Positions 35,975 through 46,740 of a stretch of DNA of 64,000 bases are shown piece after piece. Origin of the DNA: Doryteuthis pealeii (taxonomy: Eukaryota > Mollusca > Cephalopoda > Myopsida > Loliginidae); NCBI GenBank assembly GCA_023376005.1, contig CM042157.1, forward strand, positions 70,744,559 to 70,808,558, written 5' to 3'. How positions within the stretch are numbered: the first letter of the stretch is position 1; each line of letters begins with the position of its first letter. The notes beneath the pieces were generated by a model that worked only from the letters and a program-made list of their open reading frames with translations, was not told the DNA's origin and did not search any database. Position numbers and translations under genes: made by a program.

Positions 35975-36027
35975 TTATAAGTGAATAGTTTGTAGGTAAA
36001 TATTGTTTTTAAAACAAATTGTTAGAT
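34635..36027. mobile_element. Nested palindrome P, 1.4 kb
   Basis: Three nested inverted pairs. Outer: 34635-34690 with 35965-36027. Middle: 35218-35420 with 35690-35905 (GATGAAGGTTCAATG block). A separate pair lies at 34738-34835 and 35059-35170, holding AGAGAATAGTTGTTAATT. (TA)n tracts lie at the junctions. The centre holds a direct repeat (AAGTGGGAATGATAACTAAA, about 35528 and 35647). Confidence 0.8.
35808..35846 (+). ncRNA. Hammerhead-ribozyme-like core (unproven)
   Basis: CTGATGA (35808-35814), stem GGTT/AACC with a 6-base loop, GAAA (35830-35833), then a TGTTT/AAACA stem that closes with U and C. This gives the conserved core and an A-U-C cleavage triplet order. Against it: one extra A before stem II and only about 3 bp of stem I. 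The same motif occurs on the minus strand at 35266-35304. Confidence 0.35.
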
Positions 36028-36094
36028 CAGCATAATATATAATCAGATATATTCACTGCATATTAGCAGTTATTAAAAGATGAACATAAAGTTT

Positions 36095-36290
36095 GATTAT
36101 TGTGGGGAGCCATGTATAAACCGAAGCTCATACAGTGGCTAGTATAAAAATTACATGTATCCCTTTGGCATACCTCTTTTAAGGCGCCTCAGGCACGGGG
36201 AAATAAACCCGACCCTACCCCTTTAAGATGAGGGGGCAGTGTTGCCTAGGAGGATGGCCCCCTGGGATTCTGCTAATAATAGTATATATC
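36095..36290 (+). repeat. R8 GC-rich repeat
   Basis: Shares GGGGAAATAAACCCGACCC-type and GGGGGCAGTGTTGCCT blocks with the copy at 25608. Confidence 0.55.
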
Positions 36291-36311
36291 TTAAAAAATA
36301 AGTATATGTAT

Positions 36312-37035
36312 TTACAAACCCCACCACACAGGCAGCATGTGACACAAGGTCAATTTTTAAGTAGAGTTTAACAGGTTTGAATTCAGAGTTTTTCTTCTCC
36401 AAGGCCAGTAGCCATTACTAAGGTTGAAGAGCCCAGTCTTCCCTGTTATTTACCTATAGCTAGAGGGAGAATAGTGGGATGCATACTTTTCCACTGGTAT
36501 TAGAGTTTTGTGAAATACAAACAGCCTCATGTTACGTTGTAATATTCACGGCACTAAAACGATACATGCACCGTAGTCCTTTTTTCTTTCTTGGTACCAA
36601 AACTCCGATAAAAATTCATAACACGAGAAACATGTCGTCACAACTCCCAGCCTTTATTAACGTGCTCGTCTAGTCGGCTTCTACCAGAGAGGAGGAGAGG
36701 CAGAGAGAAAGAGAGAGAGAGAACACTACTAGATTACTGGGCTCTCATGAGGTCCGTACACTAGGCCCGCCACCGGCAAAAAGAGGACGAACCCTTTCTT
36801 TCTTCCCCCACGTCACTTCCGGTCAACACCCGACTTCCGCTTGCCACTCAATTCTTCGTTCGGGGTCACGCTACGGTCAAACCATCGCTCTCCTCTTTTG
36901 GGTCATCACTATTTTTTAAGCCATTGTTATTTATTCCTCCTCCTTCCATTAGCAGTTCTAGCTCACAAAAGTCAGGAATATACCCATATTGCAACACTCA
37001 TCCATGATGACAATAACCATTACACTACAAACTGC
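36312..37035 (-). repeat. SINE-B split by a solo LTR
   Basis: Tail half at 36312-36529 and head at 36997-37035 (CATCCATGATGACAATAACC), separated by the LTR at 36530-36996. Confidence 0.75.
36530..36996 (-). mobile_element. Solo LTR-like insertion in a SINE-B copy
   Basis: 467 bp starting TGTTACG and ending GCAACA on the plus strand, flanked by CTCA at 36526-36529 and 36997-37000. SINE-B sequence stops at the left border and resumes at the right one. The minus strand carries AATAAAGG followed by GGCTGGGAGTTG, so minus is the likely sense. It holds a GC-rich patch with an ACTTCCGG (ETS-like) motif. Confidence 0.65.
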
Positions 37036-37664
37036 TAAAAAAAAAATAAGTATAATTAGTATTTATTAGTTGTACATAAATTCTATAAATAAGAAGTGGC
37101 TTGAATCTGTGTTTAAATGTTACCAAAGGTGGCATTTAAGTAAGTATACAATGAAAAAAATGGACTCTCGTCGATTTTGACGCATGAGGGTTCATGTAGA
37201 AAAAGTGACAGTGACTTACCGGAAGCTAAACGCGTTCACTGTCTCGCGTGTCAATCTACTCTCTGAGAGCTGTTCGCAAAACTGCCATTTTTTATGCTAC
37301 AGATTATTTGCATAAGATAGTAGTGAGACATTTTAAAAACAGGTGAGTGGACGTGAGGTAGCAGTTTTTCCTGCAGGATTCGAATACATGACGTTGAAGG
37401 ACTTGAAACATGGTTGTAGTTGTTACTTTGTGTGTGTACTGGAAGTTTTGTTTGGTGGTGTGAATTTACAAAAGTATCGTAGCAGCTTCAATATTTTTTT
37501 TGTAAACCATACCATTAGAATTCATCCAATGAACAACCCGCACAGGGTTTTGTTTATAGTAGCAAAGGCTTGTGTTGAACCATCTGCACTTTTTGGCACA
37601 GTCAATAGAAAAGAATTAATGCACACGGAATGCCACAAACCCAATCAATGACTGACCTCAGGTT

Positions 37665-37895
37665 TTTTCAAATTCAGAGTTTTCCTTCTCCTAGACTGGT
37701 TACCTACCCAAGGTTAAAGAGCCCAGTCTGCCCTACTATTTTACCCATAGCTGGTGGGAGAATATTTGGATTCATATCTTTCCCAAGGGTATTAGTGCTA
37801 TGTGGAATGCAAACAGCCTTGTCTAGGAATTGAACTCGGATCGACAAGTCCATTTCCTACGACTTTAACCATTACACCACTCCCCTCCATATAAG
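37665..37895 (-). repeat. SINE-B
   Basis: Complete minus-strand copy. The head is GGAGTGGTGTAATGGTTAAAG read on the minus strand, with B-box GAGTTCAATTCC. Confidence 0.75.
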
Positions 37896-38592
37896 TATAC
37901 AATAGAATAAGCTTCTTGTGACAGAGAATGAGAAAGGAAAAAGAGCAAGACATTGTCTTGCCTGCCGGGATCGAACTCACGTCCTCCCGCATGCAAAAAC
38001 AAATGCATTTTGGGCACTGGACGGATGTGAGGTTCGACTGATGTGCCGGATGTTTGAGTAAATATGTCCATAAATGACAAGTGAGTCGAGCGCTGGGAGT
38101 CAGCAGCAGCAGAAGCAGTTGACGACGAAGCGCTTTTCAGTAAAGAAATGGATTTTAGTCGAACAGAAACAAAACTACATAGGAAATGTGATTTTGAACT
38201 GCTAAAGATTATTTCGACTATGACGACGGATTTTCCAGCTGCTAGACGAAGAATGTGTTGACCAACAGAGGGTCTGGCTTGTGAGAAGACGGAGAACTCG
38301 CTTGTTTTTGGTTCCCCCTCGGTGGGAGCTTGTTGATTCGAAGGTCTTTTTCGCCCCATATATTTTCCCCCCTTCTATACTTCTCCAATTTATTAAAGTT
38401 TTTAATTTCAACATTATCTTTATTGAATGATGTATTTACAAATTTATTCATTTGTTTTCTTTGTTTAATGGCATATCATCCTTCATGGGTTATTTAATGC
38501 CAAAGCTATCTTTGTAAAAGAACACTGGCGGTATTATTTATCCCATAGATCTGAGGATGATGGGGTTTATACCTTTTCTAAGGGTATTAGTT

Positions 38593-38787
38593 GGTTATTT
38601 CCTAAAAGTCCAACATAAACAAAGGGGAACCACTCTTGACTGATAAATTATTTATTTATTTTCCCATTAAACTAACCCTAAACCCTAACCCCGTCTTCTT
38701 TTTTCCTAGTAGATCAACAAATAAATAAATAATTTATCAGTCAAGAGTGGTTCCCCTTTGTTTATGTTGGACTTATGGGAAATAACC
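38593..38787. mobile_element. T-family MITE with telomere-like core
   Basis: Same ends and core as the copy at 21956. Flanks TATTAGTT and TATTAGTC give an 8-bp duplication with one mismatch. The core holds CCCTAAACCCTAACCCC. Confidence 0.9.
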
Positions 38788-38859
38788 TATTAGTCTTAGT
38801 GAACATATGGGGTGGTAAAAGGTTTTGTGTTTTAAGGTTTAAAGGTAGCTGAATACTCT

Positions 38860-39142
38860 TGTTGTGTGTTCTTAGGGTTTTTGCTTTTTAACCCCATCTC
38901 ATTTGGTGGTCACGCTAAAAAGGAAGGAATTCAAAGAACAAAAAAAAAAAGAGACAAAGGCAGAAGATGGTTTTATGACTTAAGCTTTATTGTCCGGTTA
39001 TAGTCGCCTATGGCAAAGGAATATCTCCCTGGCTAGTAGTGGTGACTAGACCCAGTTAAGGCCTAAACTTGAATGGTTGAGATATTCTCTTGGGGGTCAG
39101 TAGTCAGTACTTTTTCTCGCACATGCGCTGGTGAAGGCTCAT
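38860..39142 (+). repeat. Second copy of the 30.8-31.4 kb repeat
   Basis: ATTTGGTGGTCACGCTAAAA, then AGACAAAGGCAGAAG and GTGAAGGCTCAT. It is interrupted at 39143 by a solo LTR. Confidence 0.6.
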
Positions 39143-39454
39143 TGTTGTAAAGGGAAGTAACCGGATAATCCCTCACGTATGCAAATGAGTACGTATAAAA
39201 GAACAACACGAAGATTAGCTCAGTGTGATGTGAGGTGATCTCCACCCATGAAGGTTGTTTTCGTATTCTCAGATGTAAACCCACGTGCTACAACTCTTCA
39301 GAAGATAAGTAATCTTTACCAATCCTCTTTTACACTCAGAGACTTTTTACCTTGACGGCCAAGAGCCATTTTTGTTATTTGTATTCATTGTAATAATAAA
39401 CTATTATTACAACCACTCGCAATCTTCTCGTTAATGTATTTCTAATACATAACA
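39143..39454 (+). mobile_element. Solo LTR with TATA box and poly(A) signal
   Basis: 312 bp from TGTTGTAAAG to ACATAACA with a perfect 5-bp duplication CTCAT (39138-39142 and 39455-39459). Inside are a TATA-like GTATAAAAG near 39195 and AATAAAC near 39395, in the order expected for U3-R-U5. A related repeat at 31360-31390 has GAAGGCTCAT without the LTR and acts as an unoccupied site. Confidence 0.88.
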
Positions 39455-39513
39455 CTCATGTTTTTATTCAGGGTGAGAACAAGAAGGTGGCACCTATCAG
39501 CTGGCAATCTAAA

Positions 39514-40262
39514 AAGTTAGTTGGCAACTGACTACATATATGACAGTTGTCCACCATTATGTTACGTACTTCTCTTCTGGCCGGCTTGGTACTTCTATCA
39601 TCTAATGGTCTGGTATATCTTCTACAGGTCTCGTCTGGTCTTTCTTATCTGGGGATTCCGTGTCTGGTTCTGCTGGGGATCATTTCTTATCAGAAGCCTT
39701 GTGTCATTGTTAGCTTTTAGTAATAACAACAAGACTTCGATTTACCTTTGATGTTATTTTATTCTGGAACCCCAGGACCAGACAACTGCGCGCTGAGAGT
39801 CACATCTTGCTAGCTTCTAACTCTGCAACTGACTAACTGCAACTAACTACTGCAACTGACTTACTGCAACTAACTACTGCAACTGACTTACTGAGTTGCC
39901 CACCTTAAACCGGAAAAGAGCTTTCTATCGGGGTTCCGTTCTACCGATTCTATCCCCAGAAAGCAAGGTGAGTGTGAGGTCAAGCATTGTCACTCACTCT
40001 CAAGGCCATCAGCTGTACTGATTGCCATAAGGATTTCTATACTACCTTAAAAAGTAATAGGGATCCAATTAATATGTAACAATTAGAGAAACTGCCATTA
40101 AACAACCTATTGGCAACCATAACGAGACTCGAACTTGCAATCTTCTGACTTCAAATCAGAAGATTGTAAGTTCGAGTCTTGTTGTAGTTGCCAATAAGCT
40201 GTTTAATGGCAGTCTCTCTAATGGTGGACAATCGTCATATATGTAGTCACTTGCCAACTAAC
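39514..40262. mobile_element. Inverted-repeat element with tRNA-like inner palindrome
   Basis: Outer 45-bp arms (TTAGTTGGCAACTGACTAC and complement). Inside, 40081-40218 is a near-perfect palindrome with GTTCGAGTCT and CTTCTGACTTCAAATCAGAA, i.e. tRNA anticodon-arm and T-arm like halves facing each other. No acceptor or D arm pairs properly, so it is not a tRNA gene. The minisatellite at 39826 lies within. Confidence 0.6.
39826..39896 (+). repeat. Minisatellite, CAACTGACTTACTG / CAACTAACTACTG units
   Basis: Alternating 13-16-bp units, about five in total. Confidence 0.85.
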
Positions 40263-41191
40263 GTTCTAACTCTTTTGCCAAAGAGTTCCTTCAACTGAAA
40301 CAGTACAAGGGAGATAACTCATAATCAACACTGTGAAGAGATGTGTTGTTAAATGTAGAGTTTAACAAAGGCGTTATAAGATAGGAATATATATTTATTA
40401 ATGTTGCAAAGGTACAGTGATATGTAGTACGTGCGTCTAGGCCCGGGTAGTGTTTGTAAGTAGTTCCACCCCTAAGGGTCTCTGTCAGTTCATGATCTTT
40501 CTACATTGCCGGGTTGTGCTGTGGCATGTGAGGAAGTAGTTCGTAATACTATTACAAACACATGGGTGTTTATTTTAATTTTTTAATTTTAATTTTATTC
40601 TAATCCCCCACAAAATAATACTCTTTTATGTACACTTTTTAAAACCAACCAATAATTGGCCGGCAATTGTTGGTACCAGAAATGAAAAGATAAATATCTC
40701 CCTCTTTCCAACCAACATCTCAAAGTCAGGAGATGTCAAATTGTCCGTAGAAGTAAGCCCTGTTTTTGGGCTAAGTGATGAATGAAGTGTAGGGACCACT
40801 ATTTACGCGACTACCCTCAGTGGGTGCTCCGTGATAAGTCGGCCTTGTTTTGGGCTTGGTGACGAGAGCTTTTAGTTTTTACGTCTCTCCTCTAGTAACT
40901 GCTTTGCGATAAGTGAAGTCTTTGGTATTGGCGCCAACATACGATGTTGGCGATTCGCCCCTAGTGGCAGGGGGAGATAATTAACTATGGAATTTCCAAT
41001 AGGACTTCAGTTAAGTGGACTAATATTTGTTTATATTTATATAATACAATAATTTGTGACTGAAGTTTGAACTTGCTAACTACAGTGTTACAGTCCAGCA
41101 CATTAGCCACTTGCCACGGGGACTCCCCTGAATTATTTATGGACACTGCCTAAAAAATAATTAATCCAAAAAAATCTTTACATATAATTAT

Positions 41192-41752
41192 GGTTATTTC
41201 CTATAAGTCTAACATGATCAAAGGGGAAGCACTCTTGACTGATAAATTATTTATTTATTTTCCCATTAAACTAACCATATCCCTGTCTTCTTTTTTCCTA
41301 GAAGATCAATAAATAAATAAATAATTATCAGTCAAGAGTGGTTCCCCTTTGTTTATGTTGGGTTATTTCCTATAAGTCTAAGATGATCAAAGGGGAACCA
41401 CTCTTGACTGATAATTATTTTATTTATTGATATACTAGGAAAAAGAAGACAGGATTATGGTTAGGGTTAGGGGTTAGGGTTAGTTTAATAGGAAAATAAA
41501 TAAATAATTTATCAGTCAAGAGTGGTTCCCCTTTGATCATGTTAGACTTATAGGAAATAACCCAACATAAACAAAGGGGAACCACTCTTGACTGATAAAT
41601 TATTTATTTATTTATTGATCTACTTGGAAAAAAGAAGACAGGGTTAGGGTTAGGGGTTAGGGTTAGGGTTAGTTTAATGGGAAAATAAATAAATAATTTA
41701 TCAGTCAAGAGTGGTTCCCCTTTGTTTATGTTAGACTTATAGGAAATAACCC
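41192..41752. mobile_element. Three T-family MITEs joined end to end
   Basis: Copies at 41192-41360, 41361-41562 and 41563-41752 abut with no spacer and with partial loss of the joined ends. The first has the CCCTAA orientation and the other two GTTAGGG. The third core has three to four TTAGGG-like units. Confidence 0.88.
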
Positions 41753-41859
41753 AATTTACACCTGGGGGAAGACTGCATAATGTATCAAGTGAAATGTTGA
41801 GGCGAGAAAAAGAATTAACAGTGAAAAGAATTAACAGTGAAAACAATTCTTGGAAATTT

Positions 41860-42005
41860 GTATTATTTAAATTTTTCAGACTGTTGTCATCTTTATTGTT
41901 ATATACACAACGTTTCAGCTGTACCCACCCAAATTCTTCAGGTGTGTCAAACCCAGGAGTCTTTTTGTTGAACTTGTGAGCCTTCATGTTATAATCGGGA
42001 GCCTT
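41860..42005 (-). mobile_element. F-family arm
   Basis: ACAACGTTTCAGCTGTACCC then ATTCTTCAGGTGTG, the minus-sense CTGAAGA...GAAAC pair with a diverged stem. It continues into a piece of the SINE-D tail (GAACTTCAAACTGAACCC). Confidence 0.6.
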
Positions 42006-42385
42006 CACAGAACTTCAAACTGAACCCTTTATTCAATTCCTTGGGGTAGATTGATTTAGCCTTGTACCATAGATTTATGGCTTGCTTATAAACGGAGATA
42101 GTTACATGTGTCCTATTAAAAATCTTTGTTTCTAATGTTGATATCCATGTAAAACAGGGCCTCCATTGGTGTAACAATCTTTCAGTGATTTTGAGCCTCA
42201 AAGTTGCCAGAAATTCAATACTTATATCTTCCAATATAATAGGTCATGCTGGCAGCACATATATCCATGACAATCTCGCACCAACACTCCCTATCATTCA
42301 TTGCTTCCAGGAGATCCCCTGCGCAGTATCTAGAATCCCTGTACAGGTTTCCACGGAATTGTACTTATAAAGATATTTTATATAT

Positions 42386-42880
42386 ACAAGGTGTGTCAAA
42401 AAAGTATCGAGATTTTCAGTACTTTTTGACGCACCTTGTATTCTGAAAAATTAACATTCTATTCATTCTTCATTTCTATCTTGGTAAATACAGCTTTAAA
42501 ATCTGTACTTTTTGATACACCTTGTATTCTGAAAAAAAAATCTCTCAGGTACAAGTGTTCAGCAATGTGATATTTTATATATACAAGGTGTGTCAAAAAA
42601 GTATTGAGATTTTCAGTACTTTTTGACACACCTTGTATTCTGAAAAATTAACATTCTATTCATTCTTCATTTATGTCTTGGTAAATACAGCTTTAAAATC
42701 TGTACTTTTTATACACCTTGTATTCTGAAAAAAAAAATCTCTCAGGTACAAGTGTTCAGCAATGTGATATTTTATATAACAAGGTGTGTCAAAAAAGTAT
42801 CGAGATTTTCAGTACTTTTTGACACACCTTGTATTCTGAAAAAAAAAAATCTCTCAGGTACAAGTGTTCAGCAATGTGTC
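42386..42880 (+). repeat. Tandem repeat, 196-bp period, with mariner-like hairpins
   Basis: ACAAGGTGTGTCAAAAAAGT recurs at 42386, 42583 and 42779 (steps 197 and 196). Each unit holds a 55-bp hairpin closed by CAAGGTGTGTC and GACACACCTTG, a mariner-type end pair. The third unit has lost its second half. Confidence 0.88.
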
Positions 42881-42975
42881 CAACTGGCACAATGGATATA
42901 TGGGTTGAGTTAATACAGTTCATATCACAGTGACAATCATCTGGAGGTTGCAGGTTCAATCCTGGCTACAGGTGA
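42873..42975 (+). repeat. SINE-D (tRNA-like), free copy
   Basis: Plus-strand head GTCCAACTGGCACAATGGAT and B-box GCAGGTTCAATCCTGGC, the same tRNA-like region that ends the composite F repeats. Confidence 0.7.
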
Positions 42976-43177
42976 AAATAAAATAGCTTATAGGGAATTT
43001 TTAAAAAAACAGAAATCCTTTGGGTCTTCATGTCATCACTCATTGCAGGCAGTGTCATCTGACTGGTACGGACAACCGCCTCTCTCTGCTGAAATGGTCA
43101 TTCCTCCTCGAGAGAGAAACCGCCTTGATATTTATGTATCTCAGTGGCCGAACCACTCCAGCCAACAAGGATGACAG

Positions 43178-43333
43178 GAATCTTACTATGAGTCACCACA
43201 ATAGAAACTTACTATGAGTCACCACAATAGAAATCTTACTATGAGTCACCAATAAAGAAAACTTACTATGAGTCACCACAATAGAAATCTTACTATGAGT
43301 CCACACAATAGAAATCTTACTATGAGTCACCAC
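43178..43333 (+). repeat. Minisatellite, about 27-bp period
   Basis: ACTATGAGTCACCACAATAG repeated about six times with small changes. Confidence 0.9.
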
Positions 43334-43415
43334 TCACGATCAGAAGGTAGCAAGTTCAATATCTGTAGCCATCCGCTACATACTTAACATAGATAAGAAG
43401 GTTCCCAAGTTTTAC

Positions 43416-43668
43416 AGACCATATGACCTTTAAGGCACCCCTTTTGCTTTGCTGATTCATAAACATATTTTTTTTCCTTTACACCGTCAACATCCGGTTG
43501 TTTGTTAGGGGTTAGGGTTAGGGGTTAGTGTTAGGGATTAGTTTTATAATTAAAAAAAAAACTCTAAAAATCGTCTGTTAACAAACACCTGGATGTTGAC
43601 GGTGTAAATGAAAAAATGTACTTATGAATCAGCAAAGCAAAAGGGGTGCCTAAAGGACATATGGTCCG
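43416..43668. mobile_element. U-family palindromic MITE
   Basis: Ends GACCATATG.CCTTTA.GGCACCCC and complement. A longer inner palindrome holds ACACCGTCAACATCCGG. The loop has GTTAGGGGTTAGGGTTAGGG. Flanks AGTTTTAC and CGTTTGAC suggest an eroded 8-bp duplication. Confidence 0.85.
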
Positions 43669-43737
43669 TTTGACAAGAAATACTTGAAGAATGCTGGAGG
43701 GCATATCGGCCGAAATGTGTGTAAATATGTATATATA

Positions 43738-43985
43738 ACTGCCCCTCCACACAAGCAGGATGTGACACAGGTCAATTTTTTAAAATAGAGTTTAACAGGT
43801 TTCCTAAACAAGGTTAAAGAGCCCAGACTGCCCTACTATCTAAAATAGCTGGAGGGAGAATTGTGGGATTCATATCTTTCCCAAGGGTATTAGCGCTGTG
43901 TGAAATGCAAACAGCCTCATCCAGGATTTGAACTTGTCTCATCACATCCATTTCCTACGATAGTAACCATTACACCATGTGCCCC
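43738..43985 (-). repeat. SINE-B inserted into an F-family repeat
   Basis: Full copy flanked by similar sequence: GAAATGTGTGTAAATATG before and GAAATGTGTATATAAC after, a likely imperfect target-site duplication. The two halves of the interrupted F repeat are at 43672-43737 and 43986-44080. Confidence 0.75.
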
Positions 43986-44087
43986 TGAAATGTGTATATA
44001 ACAATAAAGACGAGGACAACAGTCCGAAAAATCTAAATAATACCAATGATCAAGTCTCATCTGAAAAATTCAGACAAATAATTCTCC

Positions 44088-44752
44088 GCCTTGTCGGCTG
44101 GGGCATTAGAATGCACCAACTGCACCTCTGCAGAGGGGTAAGACTCCCCAATGGGGCCACCTGTTGGCCGTGGATGGCGACCCGTGATGCTTAAGGATAG
44201 AACCCAGGTGTATGAGCAGTTCATGCATGCAATACTCTACTTTTGGCCTATCTTGGGCTAGACGGGCAGTTGGAGAGGTCCCCTCCGATCAATCGGCTGG
44301 TCAGGTCAAGCCCTAGCACCTATATGATTGCCCCAACCCTATTGCTCTTATGGCAAGCCCCAACCCCTTTTTATCATATGGGTGCTAGAAGGCGGTTTAC
44401 ATATCTTGGGAATGATGTTAAACTCTATCTGATGGTGAGGTTCCAGTTTTGGAGGTTTGGGGAATGTGGAGCACCCCTTCATCACCATTGCTCCCTGGTC
44501 CACTCTGACTCGGAGTGGTAGTACCTGTTAGGGTCCCATCTATGGGTTAAATAGAAAAACATGAGTTTATAAACAAAATTTGGTTATCCATTAAGAATGA
44601 CTTTATTTCAAAACTTTGTTGGCATTAAATGACCCACCGAGGTTGATATGCCGTAAAACACAAACCAAACCAAAAAAATCTACCCCAACTTTGTTGGCAT
44701 TAAATAATCCAGTGAGGTTGATATGCTGTAAAACAAAAACCAAACCAAACAA
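44088..44752 (+). repeat. Rep600, with duplicated 3' tail
   Basis: Full set of blocks; the tail unit (TTTGTTGGCATTAAAT to AACCAAACC) occurs twice, at 44615-44675 and 44690-44745. Confidence 0.85.
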
Positions 44753-44817
44753 ATAATTCTGGGAAAGTTATAATTGATAGCATTTTTGATTGGCATTCCA
44801 TAATTTTCAATAACGAG

Positions 44818-44950
44818 CACCTCACGTGGTTTAATGGTTAACAAGCCAGATTAACAGACCAGTAGTTGGTGAGTTCGTTTCTCACTGGGCGCCCCATTCT
44901 TCTGGCTATGTGCCACATCCAAGCTAAGCTTGGTAAATCACTAATTTTCA
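44818..44950 (+). repeat. SINE-C copy
   Basis: CACGTGGTTTAATGGTTAAC head with B-box-like GAGTTCGTTTCTC and the GCGCCCCATTCT tail shared with the 6.2-kb array. Single unit. Confidence 0.6.
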
Positions 44951-44959
44951 CTAACGCTA

Positions 44960-46450
44960 AACGTGTATAAGAAGGGTAGGTAACTCTATTGGAAAACTTT
45001 TTTCTTAAAGCTTTGACTAAAAATCCAGCATGGAAAATGCTGGCTATTTTATTAAAAGATACGGGTATTTATTATAATACTTTATAGTTCGTGAGCTGCA
45101 ATATTTCCATGAATCTTGCGAGATAAGATTTTTCCTAATGCTGTCCGCTAAAAGAAAGTGAATACGATCATGTTTTGTTATAAAAAAGCACGCGCACGAA
45201 CAGAATAAAAACGAGCACTTTAAAAAAGTGAGTATTATTATTTACCTACCAAACCCGGTGTTATTTCTTTTTAAAAGACGAATATAAAAAAAAAACATTT
45301 AGTTTATAATTTATACCGTATTAAAAAAGTTTATACATTGTTATATCATTATTATTGTTATTATTATTGTTATTATTATAATTCAATTTTCTATGGATAA
45401 TAGACGCGAGACTTGCTAACTTCAATTTAGTTAATTTTTACCTTTTTTGAATAAAAAGAAATCTGTCTTAAAAACGATTTTTATATCTTAGTAATTTTTG
45501 TTTTGTATTATTGATTAAAATTTTTATTTAAGTTTGTTTATAAATTCCAATCTCCTTAAACTTCAGTATCGTTATTATTATTTTTACATTTGAAATTCTT
45601 CTTTTTTTTTTTTTTTTTTGGTATTTATCCAGAATAGCACGTTATGGAAATTGACGTTTAAGGTTTATATTATACATTACCGCATAACATCTCCCCGGCG
45701 TGCTATTTTGGATAAGTAACGTTTTTTGCTTCATCTAATCGAGTTAGGCATGTTTCATTTCAACTTGAATTCCAAATAGAAATTCTCAACTTTCTGACTT
45801 TAATATTTAAAGGTGACCTCTTTAAATCCAAAATTAACGGTGTTTTCCGCAACTATTCTCTTAGTTTCTTTAAGACAATAATTGCAAAAAATAAATAAAT
45901 TAATAAAAAAAGGGGGAGGTTAAGACTTAAACCCTTGTTTTTGCTTTACATAAACTTTTTAAAAAACCTAGTATTACCTTTTCTATTCTTTAAAATTAAT
46001 CAGCACTTGAAAGAAAATTTAAGGTAAATCGTCTTTTTTCATTCTCTCGATTTTATTGACTTCTGTGACAAAAGTTAAGATTCAGTTTATAATTCCGTTA
46101 AAAATTTTGAACCCCTCTTTCACTTCCTTCGGATTTATTATTTAATTTCGGAAAAGAAGAAAAAAAAAAGAAGTTTTTCAAGAGGGAGTTTTTACCGGAC
46201 ATGGGTTTTGTGGCCATACTTATGGCACTAGATGTTTGCATTAAATTTACAACGTAAACTAGCCACTGACTTTTTGTCTGAATTCAAATAAAATATGAAA
46301 GACTAAAAAAAAAAAAAAAAAAAATCACGTTCTCTTTTTTAGTCTAAAAATGCTATTCCGTGATTGTTTTTATGGACTTTCCGTTGATCCCTCCCTTCAG
46401 ATCAAAATTCCTGTAATAATGACAATTGATAGGATTTCCTGTAACAAAAA
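44960..46450. other. Mostly single-copy AT-rich region
   Basis: About 1.5 kb without recognised repeat families except an ATT run near 45345-45380 and homopolymers near 45603 and 46305. No convincing ORF or splice pair. Confidence 0.4.
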
Positions 46451-46454
46451 AAAA

Positions 46455-46740
46455 AAAAAAATTACTATACATTTGATTAACCATTGAAATTAATTATTGA
46501 ACCCAACGGTAGACACATTAGTCTCAGTTGTTTGTGTTAGTATTGCAATTTATAATTTCAATTAAAATATTTTTCAACATCAAATGTATAGTAATTTGGT
46601 TTTTTTTTTGGTTTTTTTTAAGTAATACGTAAATAAAAAACAACCTTAATCCCCAAAGCCCTAAACCGTAACCCAATTCGCAAAAAAGTTCATTCATAGA
46701 CTGTAGTTAAACTGTCATGGGGAACCACCAAAAAACTTTG
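46455..46740 (+). mobile_element. G-family MITE, one arm lost
   Basis: Begins in the centre (TTACTATACATTTGATTAACC) and keeps the right arm to ACCACCAAAAAACTTTG. It is cut off by a SINE-A copy at 46740. Confidence 0.8.

Noticed and set aside
37865..38359. 164-codon open frame on the minus strand
   Set aside because: It runs partly through a SINE-B end and a tRNA-like segment (GTTCGATCC), has low-complexity serine runs and no recognisable domain.
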